A stretch of DNA of 64,000 bases from Bog-473 sp963781955 (GTDB lineage: Bacteria > Actinomycetota > Acidimicrobiia > Acidimicrobiales > RAAP-2): contig CAWAHU010000003.1 in NCBI GenBank assembly GCA_963781955.1, positions 620,001 to 684,000 of the forward strand, in the 5' to 3' direction. Under the pieces are notes generated by a model. It was not told the DNA's origin and ran no database searches. It saw only the letters and a list, made by a program, of their open reading frames with translations. Shown piece after piece: positions 9,639 through 17,081 of this stretch. The translations under genes and the position numbers were made by a program. Position 1 is the stretch's first letter; each line of letters begins with the position of its first letter.

Positions 9639-10139
9639 TCAGACCAGCCGTTTCTCGCCCCAGAACGCGGCATAGGGGTTGTCGTTGTAGGGGGCCACCT
9701 CGGCGTACCCGGCCGAGCGGTAGAGGCGCAGCGCGTGCTCCTGCCGGGGGCCGGTGTCGAGGCGGACACGGGTGTGCCCGAGAGAACGCGCCGCGTCCTC
9801 CAGGGCGGCGAGCAGCAGCGCGGCCAGCCCGCGGGAGCGGCGGTCCGGGAGGACGTACATCCGCTTGATCTCCCCCACGCCGTCGCCCAGGCGGCGGACG
9901 CCGCCGCCGGCCACGGGGTCAGCGCCCTCAAAGGCGACGAGGTACGCGCCGTGCGGCGGGCGCAGCTCCTCGGGCTCGAGTGGCGGGGTGTCGAGCCGGT
10001 CGGCCGCGTCGTAGACATCGTTGAGCTCGGCCCGCATGGCGGCCAGCAACCCGGCCGCCGGCGTCCGCTCAGGATCGCAGCGCTCGAAGCGGACCGGCGC
10101 GGGGCGCGGTGCCCGAACGGCGTGGCCCGGGCGGGTCAC
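9639..10139 (-). CDS. GNAT-family N-acetyltransferase
   Basis: A 166-aa GNAT protein. The beta4/alpha3 segment GEIKRMYVLPDRRSRGLAALLL carries the acetyl-CoA pyrophosphate loop (R-S-R-G-L-A). It is followed by LDTGPRQEHALRLYRSAGY and YNDNPYAAFWGEK, typical of the RimI/YpeA type. The GTG start overlaps the epimerase stop (GTGA), indicating coupled translation. The substrate is unknown. Confidence 0.82.
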   Translation of the reverse strand: MTRPGHAVRAPRPAPVRFERCDPERTPAAGLLAAMRAELNDVYDAADRLDTPPLEPEELRPPHGAYLVAFEGADPVAGGGVRRLGDGVGEIKRMYVLPDRRSRGLAALLLAALEDAARSLGHTRVRLDTGPRQEHALRLYRSAGYAEVAPYNDNPYAAFWGEKRLV

Positions 10140-11056
10140 CTCACCTTGTCGGGATGGAGCGCGGCGGCCATCCGGCGCATGCCGTCGCGCCACGGGACGG
10201 CGGTCCGCCCTGCGATCTCGTGCATGCGTGTGGTGTCGATCTGCACGCTGTCGATGGTGTGCTCCGTCGGCTCGAAGCGCGCCTCGGTGCCGACGAGACC
10301 GGCCAGGTAGGTACACCACTCCTCGATGCTGACGGGCTCGCTCCCACCCCAGTTCACGGTCACCGCGTCGACGCCCGCCGCGTCCAGCAGCCGGGGCACC
10401 ATGGCCGCGATGTCGTCGGCGTGCAGCGGGTGGTACACGCTGGGCGCGTCGACGTAGACGGGGACGGCATGACCGTTCAGCATCATGTGCAGGTGGATGG
10501 CCGGCCATCCCCCGTTGTCGCCGTAGGGGACCGAGAGGCGAGCGATCACCGTCGGCAGCCCGAAGCGGCGCGCCCCCCAACGCGCCGTCCCCTCGGCCGC
10601 GATCTTGCAGATGCTGTAGGTACGAAGGAACGACCAGACACCGTGGTTGTCCCCGAGCGGTGCACCCTCGTCGAGCGGGGTGTGGCCCGCCGGCTTGTAC
10701 ACGGCGGTGGACGAGCAGTGCAGGAACGCCCGAGCCTGCTGGTGGTGCTCCATCAGGTCAGCCAGGCCACCACTGTTGGCGGCCAGGTCGCGCTCCCAGT
10801 CGTTGGTCTTGGCGACGGCGAAGTTGAGCACGTAGTCGGCATCCGCCGGCAGGCCGGCAACGTCGCCCGCCGCCAGGTCGACCTGGACGCACTCGACGCC
10901 GGCGGACTCGAGCTCGGCCCGGGCGGCCGCATCGGTGAACCGAGCCGCGCCCACGACGCGGTTGTCACGGGCCAGCCTGACGGCCAGGGGGCGCGCCACC
11001 TGCCCGGTGACGCCGGTGACCACGATGGTGCTGCCGCTGAGTGGTTCAGGGCTCAT
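10136..11056 (-). CDS. NAD-dependent epimerase/dehydratase (extended SDR)
   Basis: A 306-aa extended short-chain dehydrogenase. TIVVTGVTGQVARPLAVRLA is the NAD-binding TGxxGxx motif, LHCSSTAVYKPAGH supplies the active-site serine region and YSICKIAAE the YxxxK pair. PVYVDAPSVYHPLHADDIA resembles nucleotide-sugar epimerases. The start at 11056 is an ATG; the stop overlaps the GNAT gene. The substrate, a nucleotide-sugar or small hydroxy compound, is unknown. Confidence 0.85.
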   Translation of the reverse strand: MSPEPLSGSTIVVTGVTGQVARPLAVRLARDNRVVGAARFTDAAARAELESAGVECVQVDLAAGDVAGLPADADYVLNFAVAKTNDWERDLAANSGGLADLMEHHQQARAFLHCSSTAVYKPAGHTPLDEGAPLGDNHGVWSFLRTYSICKIAAEGTARWGARRFGLPTVIARLSVPYGDNGGWPAIHLHMMLNGHAVPVYVDAPSVYHPLHADDIAAMVPRLLDAAGVDAVTVNWGGSEPVSIEEWCTYLAGLVGTEARFEPTEHTIDSVQIDTTRMHEIAGRTAVPWRDGMRRMAAALHPDKVR

Positions 11057-11088
11057 GGCACTCCTTCGTACTCGCTACGCGGCGCGTC

Positions 11089-11232
11089 GTGCACCTCTTC
11101 GCCGCCTTCCTGGGCGGGGAGCCCGAGCCGGGCCGCATCGGCGAGGACCACGAAGTCGTCTTCGTGGTGGCCGAGGACATGGCGTCGGCCCGGCGGGCGG
11201 CCGAGGCCAAGTGGCCCTCACACGGCAGGTGA
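11089..11232 (+). pseudogene. DUF1543-like fragment
   Basis: The only plus-strand reading in the first 16 kb that looks protein-like. From a GTG at 11089 it reads VHLFAAFLGGEPEPGRIGED then HEVVFVVAEDMASARRAAEA and KWPSHGR, then stops. This resembles the N-terminal third of DUF1543 proteins (about 170 aa, opening with a leucine-rich strand, LGG, and VxFVVA). Only 47 aa remain and its end overlaps the convergent SDR gene by 15 bases. It is probably a remnant left by deletion; a chance ORF is possible. Confidence 0.4.
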
Positions 11233-12018
11233 CAGGCCCCCGTCGAGGTTGATGGCCGTCCCCGTCAGGTAGGAGGCCCGGGCCGAGAGCAAGAAGCAGC
11301 CCAGGTCACCGAACTCCCGCGCCCGACCGAAGCGCCCGAGCGGGACGCCCGAGTCCCGTGCCGTCCGCTCGTAGAAGTCACCGATCCCGGTCCCGGAGCC
11401 GGCGGCGGCGCGCTCCCACTGCCCGCTCTCGACCAGGCCGATCAGCACGGCGTTGACCCTGACCCCGTCGGGGGCCAGCTCCTTGGAGAGCGCCTTCATG
11501 AGGGCCATCCCGGCCGCGCGGCTGACCGATGTGGGCTCGCTGGCGCCCGGTGGCGCCTTGGCCGTGATGGAGAGGGTGAACAGGATCGACCCTCGGCTGG
11601 CGCGCAGGTGCGGCAGCGTGAGGCGCGTGAGCCGCGTGGCGGCCATCAGCTTCAGCTCGATGTCCGCGGCCCAAGCGGCGTCGTCGACCACGTCGATGCG
11701 GCCCGCCGACGCACGGCCCGCGTTGTGCACCACCCCGTCGATGCGTCCCCACCGGGCCACGGCAGCCTCGACGAAGGATTCGAGGTCGGCCGGGCTGGTC
11801 ACGTCGGCCCGCTGGGCGATCACCTCACCGCTCCCTCCGCTCCCTCCGCTCCCTCCGCGCAGCCTCGTCTCCGCGCTGCGCAGTCGCTCCTCGTCACGCC
11901 CGCACACGGCGACCGACGCCCCCTCAGCCACCAGCTGCGCCGCCAGCGACAGGCCGAGGCCGTCGGTGCCGCCGGTGACGAGAACGACCTTGCCGCCCAA
12001 CTCGAGGTCCACCGTCAT
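11218..12018 (-). CDS. SDR-family protein with degenerate catalytic site
   Basis: A 266-aa short-chain dehydrogenase/reductase fold: VVLVTGGTDGLGLSLAAQLV (cofactor site), DGVVHNAGRAS (NNAG-like), GVRVNAVLIGLVESGQW and GTAINLDGGLSPAV. The YxxxK motif expected before the helix MALMKALSKELAPDG is replaced by TSVSR, so both the catalytic Tyr and Lys appear absent. Residues around 75-85 contain a GSGGSGGSG run encoded by a short repeat. The ATG at 12018 overlaps the kinase stop. It may be a non-catalytic or altered reductase. Confidence 0.8.
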   Translation of the reverse strand: MTVDLELGGKVVLVTGGTDGLGLSLAAQLVAEGASVAVCGRDEERLRSAETRLRGGSGGSGGSGEVIAQRADVTSPADLESFVEAAVARWGRIDGVVHNAGRASAGRIDVVDDAAWAADIELKLMAATRLTRLTLPHLRASRGSILFTLSITAKAPPGASEPTSVSRAAGMALMKALSKELAPDGVRVNAVLIGLVESGQWERAAAGSGTGIGDFYERTARDSGVPLGRFGRAREFGDLGCFLLSARASYLTGTAINLDGGLSPAV

Positions 12019-12596
12019 TCCTCCTTCGTGCCGTTGTGCGTGGTGCCACCGGCGGGCTCCGCGGCCGACGCCACGCCGGCCAGGAACCCGTGCGCCTCCC
12101 CCGACGAGCGGAGACGGACGAAGCGCAGGCCTGACCATTGCGGGTCACGGGCCGCCTCGCTGTAGCGCCGACGGTAGACGCGGTGTCGGGTCGCCGACCA
12201 CATGATGATGTTCCTCTCGGGGTCCAGCGAGTAGAGGTTCGAGAACGGCTCGCGGTTCCCGTTCCACAGCTCCTCTCGGGTGACGACGCGCCGCAGGGTG
12301 CGCCCGACGGTGCGGGCCATCACGCGGGCGTACGGCAGGTCGAGCCAAACGACGGTGTCGGCTCGGCGCCACACGATGTCGTGCACCACCGAGTAGTTGC
12401 CGTCCACGACCCAGCCGCCGTCTCCGGTCACCGCGCCGACCCGGGCCCGGAACTCGTCGTCCCCCAGGGGGGTCCAGCCGGGCTGGTGGTAGACGGCGTC
12501 GAGCTCCAGGTGCGGGACGCGCAGCGTCCGGGCGAGCGAGCGGGCCAGGGTGGTCTTCCCCGACCCCGAGCAGCCGACGACGGCGACCCGCTCGAT
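12015..12596 (-). CDS. P-loop kinase (adenylate-kinase-like), no standard start codon
   Basis: A roughly 193-aa P-loop NTPase. Walker A is VVGCSGSGKTTLARSLART, followed by PHLELDAVYHQPGWTPL, GGWVVDGNYSVVHDIVW and TVVWLDLPYARVM. These match the topology-modulation/FlaR-like adenylate kinase group found widely in actinobacteria. The frame containing Walker A has no ATG, GTG or TTG between an in-frame TGA in the upstream SDR and the P-loop; the first plausible initiator is an ATC at 12594-12596, just after the SDR stop. A GTG at 12431 would delete the P-loop. Either a rare start is used or an indel has removed the start. Confidence 0.7.
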   Translation of the reverse strand: MERVAVVGCSGSGKTTLARSLARTLRVPHLELDAVYHQPGWTPLGDDEFRARVGAVTGDGGWVVDGNYSVVHDIVWRRADTVVWLDLPYARVMARTVGRTLRRVVTREELWNGNREPFSNLYSLDPERNIIMWSATRHRVYRRRYSEAARDPQWSGLRFVRLRSSGEAHGFLAGVASAAEPAGGTTHNGTKEE

Positions 12597-12597
12597 C

Positions 12598-13356
12598 TCA
12601 GCGCTCCTGCTCTGTCGGGCGCACGAGGATCTCGTTCACGGCCACGCGACGCGGCTGGGTGACGGCGTAGCGGATGGCCTCGGCGATGTCCTCGGCCTGC
12701 ATGATCTCGATGCCCCCGAACGTCTGGGCCATGCCCTCGAGGATCTCGGGGCGGTTGTGGAAGGCCAGCTCGGTGGCCGTGGCGCCCGGCTCAATGAGCG
12801 TGACCCGCACGTGGCGGGCGGTCACCTCCTGGCGCAGCGACTCGCTGAAGGCGCCCACCCCGTGCTTGGTGGCGTTGTACACGCCGCTGTTGAGGCGGGC
12901 CACCCGCCCGGCCACCGAGCTGATGTTCACGATGTCGGCCACGGCGCGCGGCTCGCCCTCGGCCGCTCCCATGAGGTGGGGCAGGGCGGCGTGGGTGCAG
13001 TAGAGCAGGCCGAGCAGGTTGAGCTCGACCATGCGCTGCCACTCCTCGACGGGCGCCCCCACGATCGGCCCGAGGAGCATGACGCCGGCGTTGTTGACCA
13101 GCATGTCGAGCCGGCCCAGCCCGGCCACTGCGGTCTCCACGGCCCGCTGCGCTGCCTCGGCGTCGGTGATGTCGGCCTCGACGACGAGGGCCCGGTCGGC
13201 GCCCAGCCGCTCGGCCAGGGCCTCGAGCCGGTCCCGCCGGCGGGCCACCAGGGCCACCCGGGCACCTTCGTCTGCCAGCGCCACCGCCGTGGCCTCGCCG
13301 ATCCCGCTGCTCGCCCCGGTGACGACCGCGACTGTCCCGTCCAGTCTCTTGGCCAT
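12598..13356 (-). CDS. SDR-family oxidoreductase (classical)
   Basis: A 252-aa classical SDR: VAVVTGASSGIGEATAVALA, DMLVNNAGVMLLGP, IVNISSVAGRVARLNSGVYN with YNATK as YxxxK, and VTLIEPGATATEL. The ATG at 13356 (MAKRLDG) is preferred over the ATG at 13368 because GGGAGG lies about 5 bases upstream of it. It closely resembles the YdfG/serine-dehydrogenase-type reductases. The substrate is unknown. Its stop lies against the start region of the kinase gene. Confidence 0.88.
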   Translation of the reverse strand: MAKRLDGTVAVVTGASSGIGEATAVALADEGARVALVARRRDRLEALAERLGADRALVVEADITDAEAAQRAVETAVAGLGRLDMLVNNAGVMLLGPIVGAPVEEWQRMVELNLLGLLYCTHAALPHLMGAAEGEPRAVADIVNISSVAGRVARLNSGVYNATKHGVGAFSESLRQEVTARHVRVTLIEPGATATELAFHNRPEILEGMAQTFGGIEIMQAEDIAEAIRYAVTQPRRVAVNEILVRPTEQER

Positions 13357-13408
13357 GACGCCTCCCATTCTCCTCCCGGTCGCGACGCGACGGCGGGAGA
13401 CGGTGAGG

Positions 13409-15118
13409 CTACTGCTCGGGGTCCTTCAGGGCCTTCCTCTCGCGCTCCTCCCGGGCCTCCTCCGCCTCGGCGGCCTCGGCGCTCGGTGGTTCGGTGTGGT
13501 GCGGATGCACCCCGTCGGTGACCTCGATCCCGAAGAGGCCCACCGGGACGCCGATGTCTTCGGGGACCCGCGTCGGCGTGTCAGCGTTGAGCACCTCGCC
13601 CCGGAAGAAGGCCGGGCGCATCGCCCACCAGATGAGCATCAGCACGATGCCGAGGATGATCGCGCCCATGTCGATGACGAACACGCCGCCGACGACGTGG
13701 TTCGTACCCGGGATGGTCCACGTCGTGTAGCTGTTGCTCGGCGTCCTGTAGTTGTACTGGAGGGTCCAGATCATGACGAACCAGAGAATGATTCCGCCGA
13801 GCAGGGGGATGATCCCCTTGAGCCAGAGGTCCTTGGCGCTGTTCCGGAGGACCTTGCGGTGGAACCACGCGGAGGTGATCCCCGTCAGCCCGTAATAGAA
13901 GGCGATGAACATCCCGATGGCCGTGACCGAGTCACCGATGACACTGCTCCCCGTCGACAGGTAGTTCATGGCCACGTAGAGGACGATGGAGACCACCCCC
14001 ATGGCCACCGTCGAGAACGTGGGGGTGAGGAAGCGCTTGCTCACGGTGGCGAAGTTGTCGGGCAGCGCCTTGTAGGTGGCCATGGACAACGTCGTGCGGG
14101 CCGTCGGCAAGATGGTGGTCTGCGTCGACGCCGCGGCCGAGCTGAGCACCATCAACAGGAGCACCTTGGTCATGAACCAGCCGATGCCCGAGGTGCCGAA
14201 GACGGAGGTCCCCAGCGTGTTGATCACGTCCCCCGAGTTGGCCGGGTTGGCCAGGCCGATCCCCTTCGTGCCGACGCCGGCGTACGACTGCGAGGCCACG
14301 ACCACCAGGGCGTAGGTCACGAGCAGGATGACGGTGGACATGACGGCGGCGCGTCCAGGGGTCCGGTGCGAGTCCTTGGTCTCCTCGTTCACCGAGACGG
14401 AGGTGTCCCAGCCCCAGTAGATGAAGAGCATCAGCGTGGTGCCGACCATGAAGCTCGTGAAGTTGAAGTCGTGGAAGGGGTTGAGCCACTGCAGCGTCGG
14501 CGTCAGGTGTCCCGGGGGGGCGTGCCCGGTGGCGACCTTCAAGAGTGCCACGATCGCGAAGATGAACAAGGCCGTGAGCTCGATCCCCAGCAGAACCTTC
14601 TGCATGTTGGCCGAGACCTCGATGCCGACGTAGCAGATCGCCGACATGAGGACGATCCACATGATCCCGACCAGGAGGACCCACCCGCTGCCCGGGTTGG
14701 ACCCGATGCCGCCGGCACCGAAGAACAAGAAGACGTACTGCCCGGCGATCTGGGCCAGGCTGGCCATGACGAGGATGTCGGCGGCGAGGATGCCCCAGCC
14801 GCCCTGCCAGCCCGTCTTGGGCCCGAAAGCCCGCGTGCCCCACGTGAAGGTGGTCCCGCAGTCGGGGTCGGCGTAGTTCATCGCCTTGTAGCCGTAGGAG
14901 ACGAACAGGATCGGGACGAAGGCGAGGATCGTGATGATCGGCGCCTGCACGCCGTTGATCGCGATCACCACGAAGCCCAGGGTGGCGGCGAGGCTGTACG
15001 CCGGCGCCGTCGACGCCACACCGACCACGACCGAGGAGATGAGCCCGAGAGCACCCCCTTTCAGGCCCTTGTCGCCGATCTCCTGCTCCTTCGCCAACGT
15101 GGCGTCGAGATGTGCCAT
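13409..15118 (-). CDS. APC-superfamily amino acid permease
   Basis: A 569-aa polytopic membrane protein with about 12-13 hydrophobic segments. It opens with GALGLISSVVVGVASTAPAY, the conserved first helix of APC transporters (GVASTAPAYS), followed by CGTTFTWGTRAFGPKTGWQG and IGWFMTKVLLLMVLSSAAAS. The C-terminal 45 residues are a soluble, Glu/Arg-rich tail (EAEEAREERERK). It probably imports an amino acid or amine by cation symport. The 179 bases upstream to the sigma gene are comparatively AT-rich around 15190-15215 and probably hold its promoter; no clear hexamers were assigned. Confidence 0.9.
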   Translation of the reverse strand: MAHLDATLAKEQEIGDKGLKGGALGLISSVVVGVASTAPAYSLAATLGFVVIAINGVQAPIITILAFVPILFVSYGYKAMNYADPDCGTTFTWGTRAFGPKTGWQGGWGILAADILVMASLAQIAGQYVFLFFGAGGIGSNPGSGWVLLVGIMWIVLMSAICYVGIEVSANMQKVLLGIELTALFIFAIVALLKVATGHAPPGHLTPTLQWLNPFHDFNFTSFMVGTTLMLFIYWGWDTSVSVNEETKDSHRTPGRAAVMSTVILLVTYALVVVASQSYAGVGTKGIGLANPANSGDVINTLGTSVFGTSGIGWFMTKVLLLMVLSSAAASTQTTILPTARTTLSMATYKALPDNFATVSKRFLTPTFSTVAMGVVSIVLYVAMNYLSTGSSVIGDSVTAIGMFIAFYYGLTGITSAWFHRKVLRNSAKDLWLKGIIPLLGGIILWFVMIWTLQYNYRTPSNSYTTWTIPGTNHVVGGVFVIDMGAIILGIVLMLIWWAMRPAFFRGEVLNADTPTRVPEDIGVPVGLFGIEVTDGVHPHHTEPPSAEAAEAEEAREERERKALKDPEQ

Positions 15119-15297
15119 GGCTGCCTCCGATCACCTGAGGCCCCATCACCCCCAGGACTGGCTCCGCACCATACTCAAGCCGCTGCAACATTTCTCAGGG
15201 AAATTTTGGCGCTCCTGGCAGATTTCGTCGATGTGAATCGAACGGTGGACCCCTATCCCGTGGCTCGGTGGGACTTCGCGACTGAAATCGTCGCCGG

Positions 15298-16014
15298 TCA
15301 GCCAGGGGCAGCGACGTCTTGCGCCATACGGTGCCGGAGCGCGCGCAGGCTCGACGACAGGAGCCGGGACACGTGCATCTGGCTCACGCCGACCACACGG
15401 GCGATCTCCGACTGGGTCATCCCGTCGACGAAGCGCATGCGCAGGATGGCGCGCTCGCGCGCGGGGAGGGTCTCCAAGGCGGGGCCGAGCAGCTCGCGGT
15501 CCTCCACCACGTCGAAGCCGCCGTCGCGCGCGCCGAGGCGCGCGCCGAGGGCCTCCTCATCGCCGTCGGACGCGTCGATCGACGCGGCCCGGTAGCCCTG
15601 GCCGGCTTCGATCGCCTCGAGCACGGCCTCCTCGCTGGCGCCCGTCTCCGCGGCCAGCTCCGCCACCGTCGGCGCGCGGCCGAGCTGCTGGCTCAGTGCG
15701 GCGGTGGCGTGACCCAGCTCGAGGTACAGCTCCTGCACCCGGCGGCTGGCCCGCACCGCCCACCCCTTGTCGCGGAAGTGGCGCTTGAGCTCGCCGATGA
15801 TGGTCCGGGTGGCGAAGGCGGAGAACTCGACACCGCGCTCGGGGTCGAAGCGCCGGGCCGAGGTGACCAGGCCGAGGGACGCCACCTGAACCAGGTCGTC
15901 GAGGGGCTCACCCCGGTGCTGGAAGCGGCGGGCCAATTGGCGGGCCAGTCCCAGGTGCGCCGTCACGAGCGCCTCCTGCTCGGCTCGGTCGAGCAGGTGG
16001 GGCGGGCCGCTCAC
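15298..16014 (-). CDS. sigF: SigB/SigF-type RNA polymerase sigma factor
   Basis: A 238-aa group 3 sigma-70 protein. Region 2 reads LARRFQHRGEPLDDLVQVAS then FDPERGVEFSAFATRTIIGE; region 3 follows (ATAALSQQLGRAPTVAELA); region 4 has ILRMRFVDGMTQSEIARVVG as helix-turn-helix. This is the SigB/SigF/SigG architecture controlled by anti-sigma kinases. The GTG start overlaps the rsbW stop (GTGA). It is last in an rsbV-rsbW-sig operon, so it should be held inactive by the RsbW-like protein and freed under stress. Confidence 0.93.
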   Translation of the reverse strand: MSGPPHLLDRAEQEALVTAHLGLARQLARRFQHRGEPLDDLVQVASLGLVTSARRFDPERGVEFSAFATRTIIGELKRHFRDKGWAVRASRRVQELYLELGHATAALSQQLGRAPTVAELAAETGASEEAVLEAIEAGQGYRAASIDASDGDEEALGARLGARDGGFDVVEDRELLGPALETLPARERAILRMRFVDGMTQSEIARVVGVSQMHVSRLLSSSLRALRHRMAQDVAAPG

Positions 16015-16442
16015 TGCACATGCTCCCTCCGCCGCTTGCTGAGCCAGGCGCGCACCGCCCCGTCCTCGCTGAGCTTCCCGTGCTCGTCGACCAGGGCGTT
16101 GAGGATCTGCTCGCTCAGGTGCGCCGCCTCAGCCTGGTCCGGCGAAGGCGAGACCTCGTCCGCCACGGACACCCGTTCGAGCGAGCACGTGATGGCGATG
16201 GCGTCGCCGAGCACGGTCAGCTCCAAGCGGAGATCCCCGTTCCGGGCGTCGCTCCCCTGCAGCGCCAAGAGGCACAGCTCCCCCACCGCGAGTCGCAGGT
16301 CCTCGAGCTCCTCGACGTCGAACCCGGCCCGGGCGGAGATGGCGCTCGTGACCAGCCGCGCCAGCACGACGAGGTCGCCGCGCGCCGGGAAGCGGAGCTC
16401 GACGCGGTCGCCCGGCGCCAGACGCTCGCCGGTGTCGGTCAC
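16011..16442 (-). CDS. rsbW: Anti-sigma factor kinase, RsbW-like
   Basis: A 143-aa GHKL (HATPase_c) protein: FDVEELEDLRLAVGELCLLA is the N-box helix region, in which the usual ExxxNA is replaced by ELCLLA, and LRLELTVLGDAIAITCSLER leads into the glycine lid area. It lies between the STAS antagonist and the sigma factor with overlapping stop/start codons on both sides. By family it binds and inhibits the sigma factor and phosphorylates the STAS protein. The weak N-box means kinase activity should be tested rather than assumed. Confidence 0.85.
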   Translation of the reverse strand: MTDTGERLAPGDRVELRFPARGDLVVLARLVTSAISARAGFDVEELEDLRLAVGELCLLALQGSDARNGDLRLELTVLGDAIAITCSLERVSVADEVSPSPDQAEAAHLSEQILNALVDEHGKLSEDGAVRAWLSKRRREHVQ

Positions 16443-16780
16443 GAGACGCCGGCTGCGTCGAGCGAGTCGGCCAGGCTGAACACCCCGATCAACCCCGTGA
16501 TCTCGAAGATCTTGACGATGCGGGGGTCGGCGACCACGACGCGCAGGTCCCCTCCCAGCTCGCGGCACCGCTTGTGGGCACCGACGAGGACGCCCAACGC
16601 GGTCGAGTCCAAGAAGCTCACGCCGAGGAGGTCCAGGACCACCGTCGACGCCCCGTCGGCGATGACCCGCTGGAGGCACTCGCGGAGCTGGGGCGCCGTG
16701 GCCACGTCGATCTCCCCGCGCACCGCCACGACCGGCGGTGCGGCGCCGTCCCGCTCCTCGATATGAAACTCCTGCTCCAC
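16439..16780 (-). CDS. rsbV: STAS-domain anti-anti-sigma factor, RsbV-like
   Basis: A 113-aa STAS protein: VVAVRGEIDVATAPQLRECL, then VVLDLLGVSFLDSTALGVLV. The serine in LDSTALG is the conserved phosphorylation site. The GTG start at 16780 is supported by GGAGGG a few bases upstream. Unphosphorylated, such proteins sequester RsbW and release the sigma factor. The divergent PP2C gene is the obvious candidate for dephosphorylating it. Confidence 0.92.
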   Translation of the reverse strand: MEQEFHIEERDGAAPPVVAVRGEIDVATAPQLRECLQRVIADGASTVVLDLLGVSFLDSTALGVLVGAHKRCRELGGDLRVVVADPRIVKIFEITGLIGVFSLADSLDAAGVS

Positions 16781-16930
16781 CCACCCTCCTCGGGCCCCTG
16801 GGCTCGCCCGGCGCCGACGCGGGTGCGCGGCGCCGCTGTGACGGTTCGCCACACGGCTCCATGACCGCCGTCCTGAGAACCTAAACCTTCCGCAGGCCAC
16901 CGGCCACCGCCGCCACCTGGCGGCGACCCG

Positions 16931-16957
16931 GGTTTCCGTGAGGGGGTACCCGGGTAC
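16931..16957 (+). promoter_or_regulatory. SigB-type promoter (GTTT-N16-GGGTAC)
   Basis: GGTTT at 16931-16935 and GGGTAC at 16952-16957 are separated by 16 bases. This matches the SigB/SigF consensus of Bacillus and Streptomyces (GTTT-like -35, GGGTA(C/T) -10). It points to the PP2C phosphatase gene, with an inferred leader of about 115 bases. It suggests the sigma factor encoded next door activates its own upstream phosphatase. Confidence 0.6.
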
Positions 16958-16988
16958 TCGCCCCTGTGGCGACCACCCGGGTACCCCC
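16942..16988. repeat. Perfect 14-bp inverted repeat
   Basis: GGGGGTACCCGGGT (16942-16955) and its exact reverse complement (16975-16988) flank a 19-base spacer. Each arm contains a GGGTAC hexamer. The left arm overlaps the proposed -10 element, so it could be an operator, a cruciform, or duplicated -10 sites for divergent transcription. Confidence 0.8.
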
Positions 16989-17081
16989 GTGACAGCGCAG
17001 CCGCTTCGTTGTCCGGGCCGGCCTACGAGGGGAATAGCGTTGGACCGACAGACCCGTGGCCCAGAGCCAGGGGGAGACCAC

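Larger units (their letters stand above)
16781..17081. other. Divergent regulatory region between rsbV and the PP2C gene
   Basis: 301 bases without a gene. It contains the rsbV ribosome site, a SigB-like promoter towards the PP2C gene, a large GC-rich inverted repeat, and the PP2C ribosome site (GGGGGAG about 7 bases before the GTG at 17082). No ORF with coding character was found in it. Confidence 0.7.

Noticed and set aside
12015..12431. Starting the P-loop kinase at the GTG at 12431
   Set aside because: It would remove Walker A (VVGCSGSGKTTLA), which is perfectly conserved just upstream in the same frame.
13019..15595. A very long plus-strand open frame (858 codons) opposite the APC permease
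   Set aside because: It is composed of His/Asp/Gly/Arg-rich low-complexity sequence typical of antisense frames in GC-rich DNA, and the opposite strand encodes a clear transporter.
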